Assembly: GCF_000423845.1 (NCBI RefSeq)
Contig: NZ_AUIT01000003.1
Location: 51,956-115,955 of the forward strand
From: Thermodesulfobacterium hveragerdense DSM 12571
GTDB taxonomy: Bacteria; Desulfobacterota; Thermodesulfobacteria; Thermodesulfobacteriales; Thermodesulfobacteriaceae
Direction of reading: 5' to 3'
Length of the DNA: 64,000 bases
Positions 9,211 through 15,801 of this stretch are shown here, piece by piece (positions within the stretch are counted from its first letter, which is position 1; every line of letters starts with the position of its first letter). The notes under the pieces are model-generated. The model ran no database searches and was not told the origin of the DNA. It saw only the letters and a list, made by a program, of their open reading frames with translations. The position numbers and the translations under genes were made by a program.

Positions 9211-9265
9211 ACCTCCGACCCCCTGCTCCCAAGGCAGGTGCGCTCCCAAGCTGCGCTACGCCCCG
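9192..9265 (-). tRNA. tRNA-Pro (anticodon TGG)
   Basis: On the minus strand the sequence folds as a full cloverleaf. The 7-bp acceptor stem is CGGGGCG with CGCCCCG, the D stem is GCGC, and the anticodon arm is CCTGC-CTTGGGA-GCAGG with anticodon TGG at loop positions 34-36. The T arm contains GGTTCAAATCC, and the discriminator base is A. CCA is not encoded; a run of T follows immediately. The gene also serves as the probable attachment site of the neighbouring relic element, whose integrase frame overlaps the last 18 nt of the gene body. Confidence 0.95.
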
Positions 9266-9285
9266 AAAGTTTTTGCTTTGATTAA

Positions 9286-9313
9286 AATATAACTTATTCG
9301 TTAAATTTTACAA
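9286..9313 (-). promoter_or_regulatory. Promoter of tRNA-Pro
   Basis: Reading the minus strand, TTGTAA (complement of 9308-9313), a 16-bp spacer and TATATT (complement of 9286-9291) lie ~20 bp upstream of the mature tRNA 5' end. Confidence 0.55.
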
Positions 9314-9452
9314 CACTTAAATAGCTAAGATTTTTTTGAAATTTTTAATCCTGTACATGCCTTCGGATAAGGTTTAAAAAAAATAATTTGTTGTTCAGGC
9401 TTAGTCGTTTGATTTTAAGGCTATATAGTAGCTTTTAAACTTTGTTAAAAAC

Positions 9453-9485
9453 TTGTTTTTATTTTAAATATGATTATAATTCTCA
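9453..9485 (+). promoter_or_regulatory. Promoter with an overlapping Fur-like box upstream of the first NifX-family gene
   Basis: TTGTTT (9453-9458), a 16-bp spacer and a perfect TATAAT (9475-9480). The -10 box lies inside TGATTATAATTCTCA (9471-9485), which matches the Fur 7-1-7 consensus TGATAATnATTATCA with one mismatch in each arm. A bound Fur-type repressor would block the -10 box. Confidence 0.5.
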
Positions 9486-9518
9486 ATATCAAAAACTTGA
9501 AAAAGGGGGGGTTATAAA

Positions 9519-9878
9519 ATGAGGATAGCGGTGGCTACAGAGGATGGATATGTGGATCAACATTTTGGAAGATGTCCAAAGTTTACCATCGTAGAGGTGA
9601 AAGATGGACAGATTGTTAATCAGTTTGTTTTAGAAAACCCGGGTTACAGGGCGCATCAACCAGGGTTAGTGCCTACTTTCTTGAAAAATCAAGGGGTAGA
9701 CTATGTTATAACTGGGGGGATGGGGCCAAATGCAGTAAATATGCTTAAGTCTTTTGGGATAAAGGTTATCCTTGGTGTAACAGGAAAAGTTGAAGAAGTG
9801 GTGAAAGCTTTTATTAGTGGAAGTTTAAAGGGAGGAGAAAGCCTTTGTGATCATGGAGAACATAAATGTCAACATTAA
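9519..9878 (+). CDS. NifX/NifB-type dinitrogenase cofactor-domain protein (orange-protein-like)
   Basis: This is a 119-aa single-domain protein of the NifX/NafY/orange-protein fold, which binds metal-sulfur clusters such as FeMo-co precursors or the Mo-Cu cluster of Desulfovibrio orange protein. Family features seen are MRIAVATEDG at the start, QHFGRCPKF near residue 20, and VITGGMGPNAVNML in the second half. A His/Cys-rich tail (CDHGEHKCQH) may bind metal. It has its own promoter with a Fur-like box and a strong GGGGGG-containing ribosome-binding region, and it precedes the Mrp/MinD-ferredoxin genes. No nitrogenase gene is visible, so an orange-protein-like role is more likely than nitrogen fixation. 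That role is an inference from neighbours. Confidence 0.85.
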   Translation: MRIAVATEDGYVDQHFGRCPKFTIVEVKDGQIVNQFVLENPGYRAHQPGLVPTFLKNQGVDYVITGGMGPNAVNMLKSFGIKVILGVTGKVEEVVKAFISGSLKGGESLCDHGEHKCQH

Positions 9879-9895
9879 AAAATAACTTTTGGGTC

Positions 9896-9944
9896 TTGAC
9901 TTTTTAAAGAGTATGGTTAAATTTAATAATGAAAATCATTTTCA
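9896..9944 (+). promoter_or_regulatory. Second promoter with a Fur-like box, upstream of the DUF5320-NifX-Mrp operon
   Basis: TTGACT (9896-9901), a 16-bp spacer and TAAATT (9918-9923). The perfect 7-1-7 palindrome TGAAAATCATTTTCA (9930-9944) follows at the expected transcription start. It matches the Fur consensus at all but two positions. Confidence 0.55.
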
Positions 9945-9971
9945 ATAAAAACCTAAAAGGAGGTGTTGGGT

Positions 9972-10292
9972 ATGCCTTGGGGAGATAGAACAGGTCCATT
10001 TGGGTTAGGACCAAGAACAGGAAGAGGTTTAGGATATTGTTCTGGGGCTAATACCCCTGGGTTTATGTTTCCTGGAGGGTTAAGATGGGGTAGAGGCAGG
10101 AGAGGTGGTTGGGGTTGTTGGAGATGGTTTGCAGGTCTTGGAAGAGGTTGGAGAGGGTTCTGGAGAAGAACCTTTGGAGCAGGTTTTCCTTCAGTAGATG
10201 AAGCAGAAATACTAAGGCAGGAGGCAGAGATTTTAAGAAGAAATCTTGAGGCTATGGAGAAGCGTTTAAGCGAAATCGAACAGGGTAAATAA
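9972..10292 (+). CDS. DUF5320-type Gly/Arg/Trp-rich small protein
   Basis: The 106-aa product has two unlike halves. The first is very rich in Gly, Arg, Trp and Pro (PWGDRTGPFGLGPRTGRG at the start, then RWGRGRRGGWGCWRWF) with two Cys. The second, from about residue 70, is a charged coiled-coil helix (AEILRQEAEILRRNLEAMEK). This matches DUF5320 proteins, which often sit beside NifX/Mrp genes in anaerobes. The start at ATG 9972 is chosen over GTG 9963 because AAAGGAGG lies about 7 nt upstream of the ATG. Function is unknown; the neighbours suggest a structural or scaffold part of a metal-cluster assembly complex. Confidence 0.8.
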   Translation: MPWGDRTGPFGLGPRTGRGLGYCSGANTPGFMFPGGLRWGRGRRGGWGCWRWFAGLGRGWRGFWRRTFGAGFPSVDEAEILRQEAEILRRNLEAMEKRLSEIEQGK

Positions 10293-10322
10293 ATTAAATA
10301 AAAACAAACAGGAGTTAATGCC

Positions 10323-10640
10323 ATGAAAATTTGTATAACTTCTCAAGAAAGGATTTTAGAGGCAGAGATAGACCCAAGGTTTGGACGTTGCAGATATTTT
10401 ATTTTCTACGATACAGAAACAGGTGAGAAAGAGGTAGTAGAAAATACCTGGAGAGAGGCTGTTCAAGGGGCTGGGGTTCAGGCTGCCCAGTTTGTGGCTT
10501 CTAAAGGGGTTCAAGTTTTAGTTACTGGTGGTAAGTTAGGCCCGAAAGCAGAAAGGATAATTAGTTTGGCTAACATAAAAATTATAGAAGTTCAGGGTAA
10601 AGTGATAGATGGAATAAATCAGGTTAAAAATCTGAGGTAG
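10323..10640 (+). CDS. Second NifX/NifB-type cofactor-domain protein
   Basis: A 105-aa paralogue of the protein at 9519-9878, with the same fold: MKICITSQERILEAEIDPRF leads into RFGRCRYFIFYD, and LVTGGKLGPKAERII follows in the second half. It lacks the His/Cys-rich tail of the first copy. The gene lies between DUF5320 and mrp with gaps of about 30 and 12 nt, so the three are almost certainly one transcript. It probably binds or carries a metal-sulfur cluster; the metal cannot be told from sequence. Confidence 0.85.
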   Translation: MKICITSQERILEAEIDPRFGRCRYFIFYDTETGEKEVVENTWREAVQGAGVQAAQFVASKGVQVLVTGGKLGPKAERIISLANIKIIEVQGKVIDGINQVKNLR

Positions 10641-10652
10641 GAGGCCTGTACG

Positions 10653-11519
10653 ATGGAAGAAAAAGGTTGTAGCTGTGAGACTCAATGTGGTCCTCAATGT
10701 GATTCAAAAAAAAGATTAAATGAAGAGGGTCAGGATGGGCTTAAAAATACGGTTTCTAAAATAAAAAGAAAAATTTTGGTGTTATCTGGAAAAGGAGGGG
10801 TTGGTAAAAGTACAGTATCTACTAACCTTGCTGTAGGGTTATCTCAAAAAGGATATCTTACTGGACTCTTGGATATTGATATCCACGGTCCTAATATTCC
10901 TAACATGTTAGGCTTACAAGGTATTCCTCTTTTGGTTACTGATGCCGGACTTTTTCCTTTGAAGCCTTTTGAAAATTTAGAGGTGATTTCGATAGGATTT
11001 TTCTTGCAGGAAAAAGATACTCCAGTAATTTGGCGAGGCCCCCTGAAACATCGGGTGATAGAGCAGTTTTTAACAGAGGTTCGTTGGGGACCACTTGATT
11101 ACTTAGTGGTTGATTCTCCTCCAGGCACAGGAGATGAGGTGATTTCTATCCATCAACTCTTGGATAAGGTTGACGGAGCTGTCATAGTAGCTACCCCTCA
11201 AGAGGTAGCTTTAGCTGATGTAAGAAGGTCTATAAGATTTTGTTTAGAGACTTCGATCCCTATTCTTGGGGTTGTAGAAAACATGAGTGGGTTTGTTTGC
11301 CCACGTTGTGGAGATATAATCGAAATATTTAAGACAGGTGGAGCCGAAAAAATCGCTAAAGAGTATAACATTCCCTTTTTAGGGAAAATTCCTCTTGACC
11401 CAAGGATAGTCCAAGGTGGAGACGAAGGAAAACCAGTTTTATTATACTATCCTGACAGTGAACCTGCTAAAGCTTTTGCAAAAGTGGTAGATAAAATCGT
11501 GGAGTTGTTAAAACCTTGA
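10653..11519 (+). CDS. mrp: Mrp/NBP35-family P-loop ATPase (Fe-S cluster carrier)
   Basis: Mrp/ApbC/NBP35 ATPases bind and transfer [4Fe-4S] clusters. The 288-aa protein has a deviant Walker A GKGGVGKST at residues 46-54, the DIDIHGPN switch, the VDSPPGTGDE Walker B region at about 153-162, and the cluster-bridging CPRC at C216 and C219. An N-terminal Cys-rich extension (GCSCETQCGPQCD) recalls the extra cluster site of NBP35. Its stop overlaps the start of the MBL gene. In the Desulfovibrio orange-protein system an Mrp-type ATPase is a partner of the orange protein, which fits this context. Confidence 0.9.
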   Translation: MEEKGCSCETQCGPQCDSKKRLNEEGQDGLKNTVSKIKRKILVLSGKGGVGKSTVSTNLAVGLSQKGYLTGLLDIDIHGPNIPNMLGLQGIPLLVTDAGLFPLKPFENLEVISIGFFLQEKDTPVIWRGPLKHRVIEQFLTEVRWGPLDYLVVDSPPGTGDEVISIHQLLDKVDGAVIVATPQEVALADVRRSIRFCLETSIPILGVVENMSGFVCPRCGDIIEIFKTGGAEKIAKEYNIPFLGKIPLDPRIVQGGDEGKPVLLYYPDSEPAKAFAKVVDKIVELLKP

Positions 11520-12295
11520 TAGATCTTACCATAGTTTTTGATAACTATAAGGGTGAACCAGGTTTTGAAACAGGTTGGGGATATAGCTGCGTTGTTAAGA
11601 GAAACGATGAATTTTTACTTTTTGATACCGGGGCCGACGGTCAAAAGTTGATCAGTAATATCAAAAAAGCCAAAATAGATCCTTTTTTGATCTCAAAAAT
11701 TATTCTCTCTCATGCCCACAAAGACCATACAGGTGGTTTAAAAGAGATACAAAGTTTAATGCCTGAGGCTGAGATTTATGCCGGAGTCTCTTTTTATGAA
11801 GAGGTTAAAAAGTTATTTCCTTACGCAAGGTTGTTTAAAGTTTCTTCAGAAGTTTTAAAGGTCAACCAAGGGGTTTATCTTACCGGTGAGCTTGAAGGAG
11901 AGGTTAAAGAAACTGCCTTGGTTTTAGAAGCCAAAGATGGGGTGATAGTCCTTACAGGGTGTGCTCATCCTGGGATCGAAAAAATTATCGAAAAAGTTAC
12001 CTCTGAGATCAAACCTAAGGTTTTAGCGATTTTAGGAGGTCTTCATCTGCTTGATAAAACCGAGGAAGAAATTAAGAACGTAATAGTTCGTTTAGAAAGC
12101 AAAGATGTCCGATTGCTCGCACCCTCACATTGCACCGGAGAACTTGCTTTAAAGCTTTTTAAACAACATTTTAAAGAAAGGTTTTTAAAGGTAGGGGTAG
12201 GGACTACAATCAATTTTGAGGACAAACAAGAAAAGGTTTTACAGGATAAAAAGGATGATAATTTCGGTTGCCAGTGGAAAGGGTGGAACAGGTAA
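11516..12295 (+). CDS. MBL-fold metallo-hydrolase
   Basis: This is a 259-aa metallo-beta-lactamase-fold protein. The metal-binding motif HAHKDH is at residues 66-71; further ligands are likely in TGCAHPG and SHCTGE. It resembles the family annotated as 7,8-dihydropterin-6-methyl-4-(beta-D-ribofuranosyl)-aminobenzene 5'-phosphate synthase-like hydrolases. The substrate is not known. The start is the TTG at 11516, overlapping the mrp stop; no ATG or GTG is near. The 3' end overlaps the next gene by 41 bp. Its place among Fe-S ATPases suggests a role tied to that cluster, but this is not proven by sequence. Confidence 0.8.
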   Translation: MIDLTIVFDNYKGEPGFETGWGYSCVVKRNDEFLLFDTGADGQKLISNIKKAKIDPFLISKIILSHAHKDHTGGLKEIQSLMPEAEIYAGVSFYEEVKKLFPYARLFKVSSEVLKVNQGVYLTGELEGEVKETALVLEAKDGVIVLTGCAHPGIEKIIEKVTSEIKPKVLAILGGLHLLDKTEEEIKNVIVRLESKDVRLLAPSHCTGELALKLFKQHFKERFLKVGVGTTINFEDKQEKVLQDKKDDNFGCQWKGWNR

Positions 12296-13097
12296 AACTA
12301 CGGTAGCGATTTCTTTAGCCTTAACCATAGGTGATGCCCAGATAATCGATTGTGATGTAGAGGAACCAAATGTTCGACTCTTTTTAACCTCAGAGATCAA
12401 AGAAACCTATCAAGTAAATACCCTGATTCCTGAGATAGACAAAGAAAAATGTACTTATTGTGGCTATTGTAGCAAAATATGTGTCTATAATGCTTTATCT
12501 GTGTTAAAGTTTGAACAAGGTGGAGAGGTTTTCTTTTTTTCTCATCTATGTCATGGATGTGGAGGTTGTATTTTACTATGTCCTGAAAAGGCTATTTATT
12601 CAGGATTCAGGCCGATAGGAGAAATAACCAAAGGTGTTAAAGAAGGCATAGAGTTTATAGAGGGGAAGCTAAACATTTCGGAGGTGCTTGCTCCTAAGGT
12701 AATCGAAGAAGCTAAAAAGTTTATCGATCCTGATAAGATTGCGATCATCGATGCCCCACCTGGTACTTCATGCCCTGCGGTGGCCTCAATAAAAGGTTCT
12801 GGTTTCTGCATTCTGGTTACAGAGCCAACCCCTTTTGGACTTCATGACTTAGAGCTTGCTTATGAAATGACCAAAGTTTTAAACATACCTGCCGGGGTAA
12901 TCATCAATAAATCTCAGGAGGATAAAATTGTGGAAAACTTTTGTGAAAAGGTTGGCCTTCCTATTTTGATGAAGATACCTTTTAAAAGAGAGATAGCTGA
13001 GGTTTATTCAAAGGGCATTCCTTTGGTAGTTGGTATGCCTGAGTATCAAGAAAAGTTTTTAAATCTTATTGAAGCGATAAGGGGATTTATAAGATGA
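12255..13097 (+). CDS. MinD-superfamily ATPase with inserted 2x[4Fe-4S] ferredoxin domain, copy 1
   Basis: This 280-aa protein joins a MinD/Mrp-type P-loop ATPase (Walker A GKGGTGKTT, residues 8-16) with an inserted bacterial ferredoxin module. The Cys groups are C66, C69, C72, C76 and C99, C102, C105, C109. Walker B is in AIIDAPPGTSCP. The start at ATG 12255 (ahead of MIISVASGKGG) is preferred to upstream codons because MinD-type proteins begin directly before the P-loop and AAAAGG precedes it. Such proteins are always found in pairs beside orange-protein/NifX genes in sulfate reducers and many anaerobes. It likely couples ATP use to electron or cluster transfer. Confidence 0.88.
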   Translation: MIISVASGKGGTGKTTVAISLALTIGDAQIIDCDVEEPNVRLFLTSEIKETYQVNTLIPEIDKEKCTYCGYCSKICVYNALSVLKFEQGGEVFFFSHLCHGCGGCILLCPEKAIYSGFRPIGEITKGVKEGIEFIEGKLNISEVLAPKVIEEAKKFIDPDKIAIIDAPPGTSCPAVASIKGSGFCILVTEPTPFGLHDLELAYEMTKVLNIPAGVIINKSQEDKIVENFCEKVGLPILMKIPFKREIAEVYSKGIPLVVGMPEYQEKFLNLIEAIRGFIR

Positions 13098-13954
13098 AAC
13101 AGATTTTGGTGATAAGTGGAAAAGGTGGAACAGGTAAAACCTTTTTTACAGGTTGTTTGGCAGTAGGTATCTCAAACAAGGTTATTGTAGACTGTGATGT
13201 TGATGCAGCTAATTTGCATCTACTTTTACATCCTTTTATAGAGCAATCCTTTGAGTTTTTTGGAGGAAAGAAAGCCTCCATAGACAAAGAAAAATGCACC
13301 TTATGTGGGATTTGTAGAGAGGTTTGTCAATTTAGGGCTATAACTGATGATTTTCAGGTGGATACGATTTCTTGTGAGGGTTGTACCATTTGTAGTTATG
13401 TGTGTCCAGCCTCAGCCATTGTGTTTTATGAAGCATTATCAGGATACTACTTTATTTCTCAAACTGAGTATGGAAAAATGGTTCACGCAAAACTTGGGAT
13501 TGCTCAAGAAAACTCAGGGAAATTGGTAGCTAAACTGAGAGAAATAGCTAAAGAAATAGCTGAGACAACCAAGGCAGATTTTATCATTCTTGATGGTCCT
13601 CCTGGGGTAGGTTGTCCGGTAATGGCCTCTATGACTGGTGTTGACCTTGCCATAGCCATTACAGAACCGACTGTAGCTGGTGTTCACGATGTAAAAAGAG
13701 TGATAGAGCTTGCTAAACATTTTAAGGTGGACCTAAAGGTGCTTATAAATAAGTATGACTTAAATCCTGAGATGAGCCAGCATATAACCACCCATCTTGA
13801 GAAAGAAGGAGTTGAGGTAATAGGTGTAATTCCCTTTTCTGAAGAAATTTTAGAGTCAGTAAAAGCTGGGATTCCTTATTTGAAATTTTCACAAAGTATT
13901 TTAGCCATAAAGATACAACAACTCATATATAAAATTCTTGAGAAGATCGCTTAG
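13094..13954 (+). CDS. MinD-superfamily ATPase with inserted 2x[4Fe-4S] ferredoxin domain, copy 2
   Basis: A 286-aa tandem paralogue of the preceding gene, with a 4-nt ATGA overlap. It has Walker A GKGGTGKT at residues 9-16 and two ferredoxin cysteine groups at C68, C71, C74, C78 and C94, C97, C100, C104. The divergence of the two copies points to an old duplication and a probable heterodimer. It is the last gene of the metal-cluster operon; the dcw cluster starts 180 bp further on, on the same strand. In Desulfovibrio the corresponding pair belongs to the orange-protein complex, reported to affect septum placement. Carrying that function over to this organism is an inference. Confidence 0.88.
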   Translation: MKQILVISGKGGTGKTFFTGCLAVGISNKVIVDCDVDAANLHLLLHPFIEQSFEFFGGKKASIDKEKCTLCGICREVCQFRAITDDFQVDTISCEGCTICSYVCPASAIVFYEALSGYYFISQTEYGKMVHAKLGIAQENSGKLVAKLREIAKEIAETTKADFIILDGPPGVGCPVMASMTGVDLAIAITEPTVAGVHDVKRVIELAKHFKVDLKVLINKYDLNPEMSQHITTHLEKEGVEVIGVIPFSEEILESVKAGIPYLKFSQSILAIKIQQLIYKILEKIA

Positions 13955-14074
13955 TTATTCTTTTGTAAACCGCAAAAAATCGAGATCAGGGTTTAGATTC
14001 ATCAACCTTCGAAACAAAAATTCACATAAAGAATAATTTTAATTTTATAATCAATTAAATTTAAAAAATCGGTC

Positions 14075-14128
14075 TTGACTTTTATTCAGTTTTTTATATT
14101 GTAAGTGGTATATAGTGGTAAAAAGTGG
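14075..14128 (+). promoter_or_regulatory. dcw promoter with three MraZ boxes
   Basis: TTGACT (14075-14080), a 16-bp spacer and TATTGT (14097-14102) form the promoter. Three AGTGG direct repeats at 14104-14108, 14114-14118 and 14124-14128 follow with an exact 10-bp period, the layout of known MraZ operators. The last box overlaps the ribosome-binding region of mraZ, so bound MraZ could block transcription of its own operon. Confidence 0.8.
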
Positions 14129-14134
14129 AAGATA

Positions 14135-14584
14135 ATGTTTAGGGGCAAGTTTAAGCACTCTTTAGATGAGAAAGGTCGGTTTAGTCTTCCAGTTAAGTTT
14201 AGGGAGGTTCTAAGGGTTAAGTATGGGAGTGAAAATTTAGTGGTTACCAACTATCCTGAGTGTTTGGTAGCCTATCCTGTAGAGGAATGGCAAAAGATAG
14301 AAGAAAAGTTGTTGGGGCTTCCCTGGGATGTCCCAGAGGTAAGGGAATATGTAAGGTATTTTTTAGGTTCTGCTGAGGAATGCCAGCCTGACAAACAGGG
14401 AAGGATTTTGTTACCCCAGTCTTTGAGAGAAGAAATTGGGTTAGGAAAAGAGGTGGTGCTGTTAGGAATGCTTTATCACTTTGAGATATGGAATCCAGTT
14501 CATTTAGAAAGCAGGTTTAGAGAGACAAAGAATAATTTCAACCAGATTATGCAGATGATAAACCCTTATCTGACCGGGAGGTAG
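14135..14584 (+). CDS. mraZ: Transcriptional regulator MraZ
   Basis: MraZ is a ring-forming DNA-binding protein that controls the division/cell-wall (dcw) operon. The 149-aa product has the two expected SpoVT/AbrB-like half-motifs, SLDEKGRFSLP near the N-terminus and QPDKQGRILLP at about residue 88. The start at ATG 14135 gives the family N-terminus MFRGKFKHSLDEKGR; the GTG at 14105 would add ten residues translated from the operator. It is first in the dcw cluster, and autoregulation is indicated by the three boxes just upstream. Its stop is only 3 nt before the proposed rsmH start. Confidence 0.95.
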   Translation: MFRGKFKHSLDEKGRFSLPVKFREVLRVKYGSENLVVTNYPECLVAYPVEEWQKIEEKLLGLPWDVPEVREYVRYFLGSAEECQPDKQGRILLPQSLREEIGLGKEVVLLGMLYHFEIWNPVHLESRFRETKNNFNQIMQMINPYLTGR

Positions 14585-14590
14585 AGTATT
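14576..14590 (+). promoter_or_regulatory. Ribosome-binding site and probable AUU start codon of rsmH
   Basis: GGGAGG (14576-14581) lies 6 nt upstream of ATT at 14588-14590. The frame from this codon encodes SFHEPVLLEEV, including the conserved HxPV of RsmH. The first normal start in frame is GTG 14606, which has no Shine-Dalgarno sequence and would remove HEP. Confidence 0.6.
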
Positions 14591-15448
14591 TCTTTCCATG
14601 AGCCTGTGCTTTTAGAGGAGGTTATAGATTTGCTTAAGGTGGTTCCAGATAAGATCTATGTAGACGGTACCGTAGGGATGGGTGGGCATAGTGAGGCTAT
14701 TCTTGAAAGGTCTTCTCCTACAGGTGTTTTATACGGTTTTGAATGGAATGAGCCTTCTTTTGAGCTGGCTAAGCAAAGGTTGAGTAAGTATGGAGATAGA
14801 GCAAGAATTTTCAACCTAAGTTTTATTTACATAAAAGAAGTTTTACAGAAACAGGGTGTGTTAGCAGATGGGGTTTTATTAGACCTGGGTATTTCTTCTT
14901 TTTTGTTAGAATACAGCGGACGGGGTTTTTCTTTTCAAAAAGATGAGCCTTTAGACATGAGGATGAGTTTGGAAAAAGAGCTTACCGCAGAAAAAATCTT
15001 GAATACCTATGATGTAAAAAGGCTTTCTCAGGTTTTTTTAACAGGGGAGGTCCCAAGTGCCCTTAAATTTGCTCAGTTTATCTGCGACAGAAGAAAAAGA
15101 AAACCATTTAAAACCACTAAAGATTTGATAGAGGCGGTTAAGGAGTTTTATAAAAGTAGCAGAAAGAGCCTTCTTGCTGTGATCTTTCAAAGCTTACGAA
15201 TAGAGGTTAACGAAGAACTTAAGAATTTAGAAAAAGTGCTAAAAGAGGTGCCAGAGGTTTTAAAAACAGGAGGAAGGATAGCGATAATTTCTTTTCATTC
15301 CTTAGAGGATAGGCTGGTAAAAAACTATTTTAAGGGTGACCCAAGGATAAAGCCTGTGTTAAAAAAGCCGGTTGTTCCTACTTTAGAAGAGATAAGAAGA
15401 AATCCAAGGGCCCGTAGTGCCAAACTAAGGGTGGGGGAAAAAATATGA
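14588..15448 (+). CDS. rsmH: 16S rRNA (cytosine-1402-N4)-methyltransferase
   Basis: RsmH (MraW) uses SAM to methylate N4 of C1402 in the 16S rRNA decoding centre. The SAM-binding motif is YVDGTVGMGGHSEAIL near the N-terminus, and the late motif is ISFHSLEDRLVK. The protein would be about 286 aa from ATT 14588 or 280 aa from GTG 14606; the former keeps the conserved HEPVLLEEV and has a good ribosome-binding site. The frame is continuous with the mraZ stop at 14582-14584, so no start further upstream is possible. The gene is second in dcw, as in most bacteria, and its 3' end overlaps ftsL by 4 nt. Confidence 0.93.
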   Translation: MSFHEPVLLEEVIDLLKVVPDKIYVDGTVGMGGHSEAILERSSPTGVLYGFEWNEPSFELAKQRLSKYGDRARIFNLSFIYIKEVLQKQGVLADGVLLDLGISSFLLEYSGRGFSFQKDEPLDMRMSLEKELTAEKILNTYDVKRLSQVFLTGEVPSALKFAQFICDRRKRKPFKTTKDLIEAVKEFYKSSRKSLLAVIFQSLRIEVNEELKNLEKVLKEVPEVLKTGGRIAIISFHSLEDRLVKNYFKGDPRIKPVLKKPVVPTLEEIRRNPRARSAKLRVGEKI

Positions 15449-15801
15449 TAGCCAATAAAACCTTGGTCTATAAGCCCCATTTAGACCGTAGGGTTAGCCA
15501 GGATTCGAGCTCTCAAAAGAAAAACGTAACCAAGTTTTGTTTTAAAGAATGGATAAGACAGTTGGCTTTTAATACAGCTCTTATCCTAACCACGGTACTG
15601 CTATTTGTAATGTCAGTTGCTACAGCCTATAAAACCTATGTTTGGATTAAGCTAAAGGTAGAAAAACACCAGCTTCTTAGCAAAAATAAAGAGTTAAAAA
15701 ATCAGTTTTATAGCTTAACCAGTCGGGAAATAGTGTTAGAAAAGGCAAAAAAACTTGGGTTAAGACCACCTCAAAACGGTGATTATATCTTTCTAAGATG
15801 A
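15445..15801 (+). CDS. ftsL: FtsL-like septum protein
   Basis: A 118-aa bitopic membrane protein. It has a cytoplasmic basic segment, one transmembrane helix at about residues 38-58 (FNTALILTTVLLFVMSVAT), and a short extracytoplasmic coiled coil (KHQLLSKNKELKNQFYSL) ending in LGLRPPQNGDYIFL. Position between rsmH and the ftsI-like gene and this topology identify it as FtsL, although primary sequence conservation in this family is low. FtsL forms a complex with FtsB/FtsQ that activates FtsWI in septal peptidoglycan synthesis. Overlaps of 4 nt on both sides show tight translational coupling. Confidence 0.75.
   Translation: MIANKTLVYKPHLDRRVSQDSSSQKKNVTKFCFKEWIRQLAFNTALILTTVLLFVMSVATAYKTYVWIKLKVEKHQLLSKNKELKNQFYSLTSREIVLEKAKKLGLRPPQNGDYIFLR

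Noticed and set aside
6179..9240. Direct repeat TCCCAAGG(N)AGG(N)G at 6179-6192 and in the tRNA-Pro anticodon arm (9227-9240) as attachment sites
   Set aside because: Only 12 of 14 bases match, and sequence left of 6179 does not resemble the tRNA 3' half as a true attL would. The integrase end points to the tRNA 3' end as the core.
9519..10640. Nitrogen-fixation accessory genes (true NifX/NifB)
   Set aside because: No nifHDK, nifB radical SAM or other nif gene is present. The neighbours fit an orange-protein-like cluster better.
14606..14608. GTG 14606 as the rsmH start
   Set aside because: It lacks a ribosome-binding site and removes the conserved HEP residues. It is kept only as the alternative.
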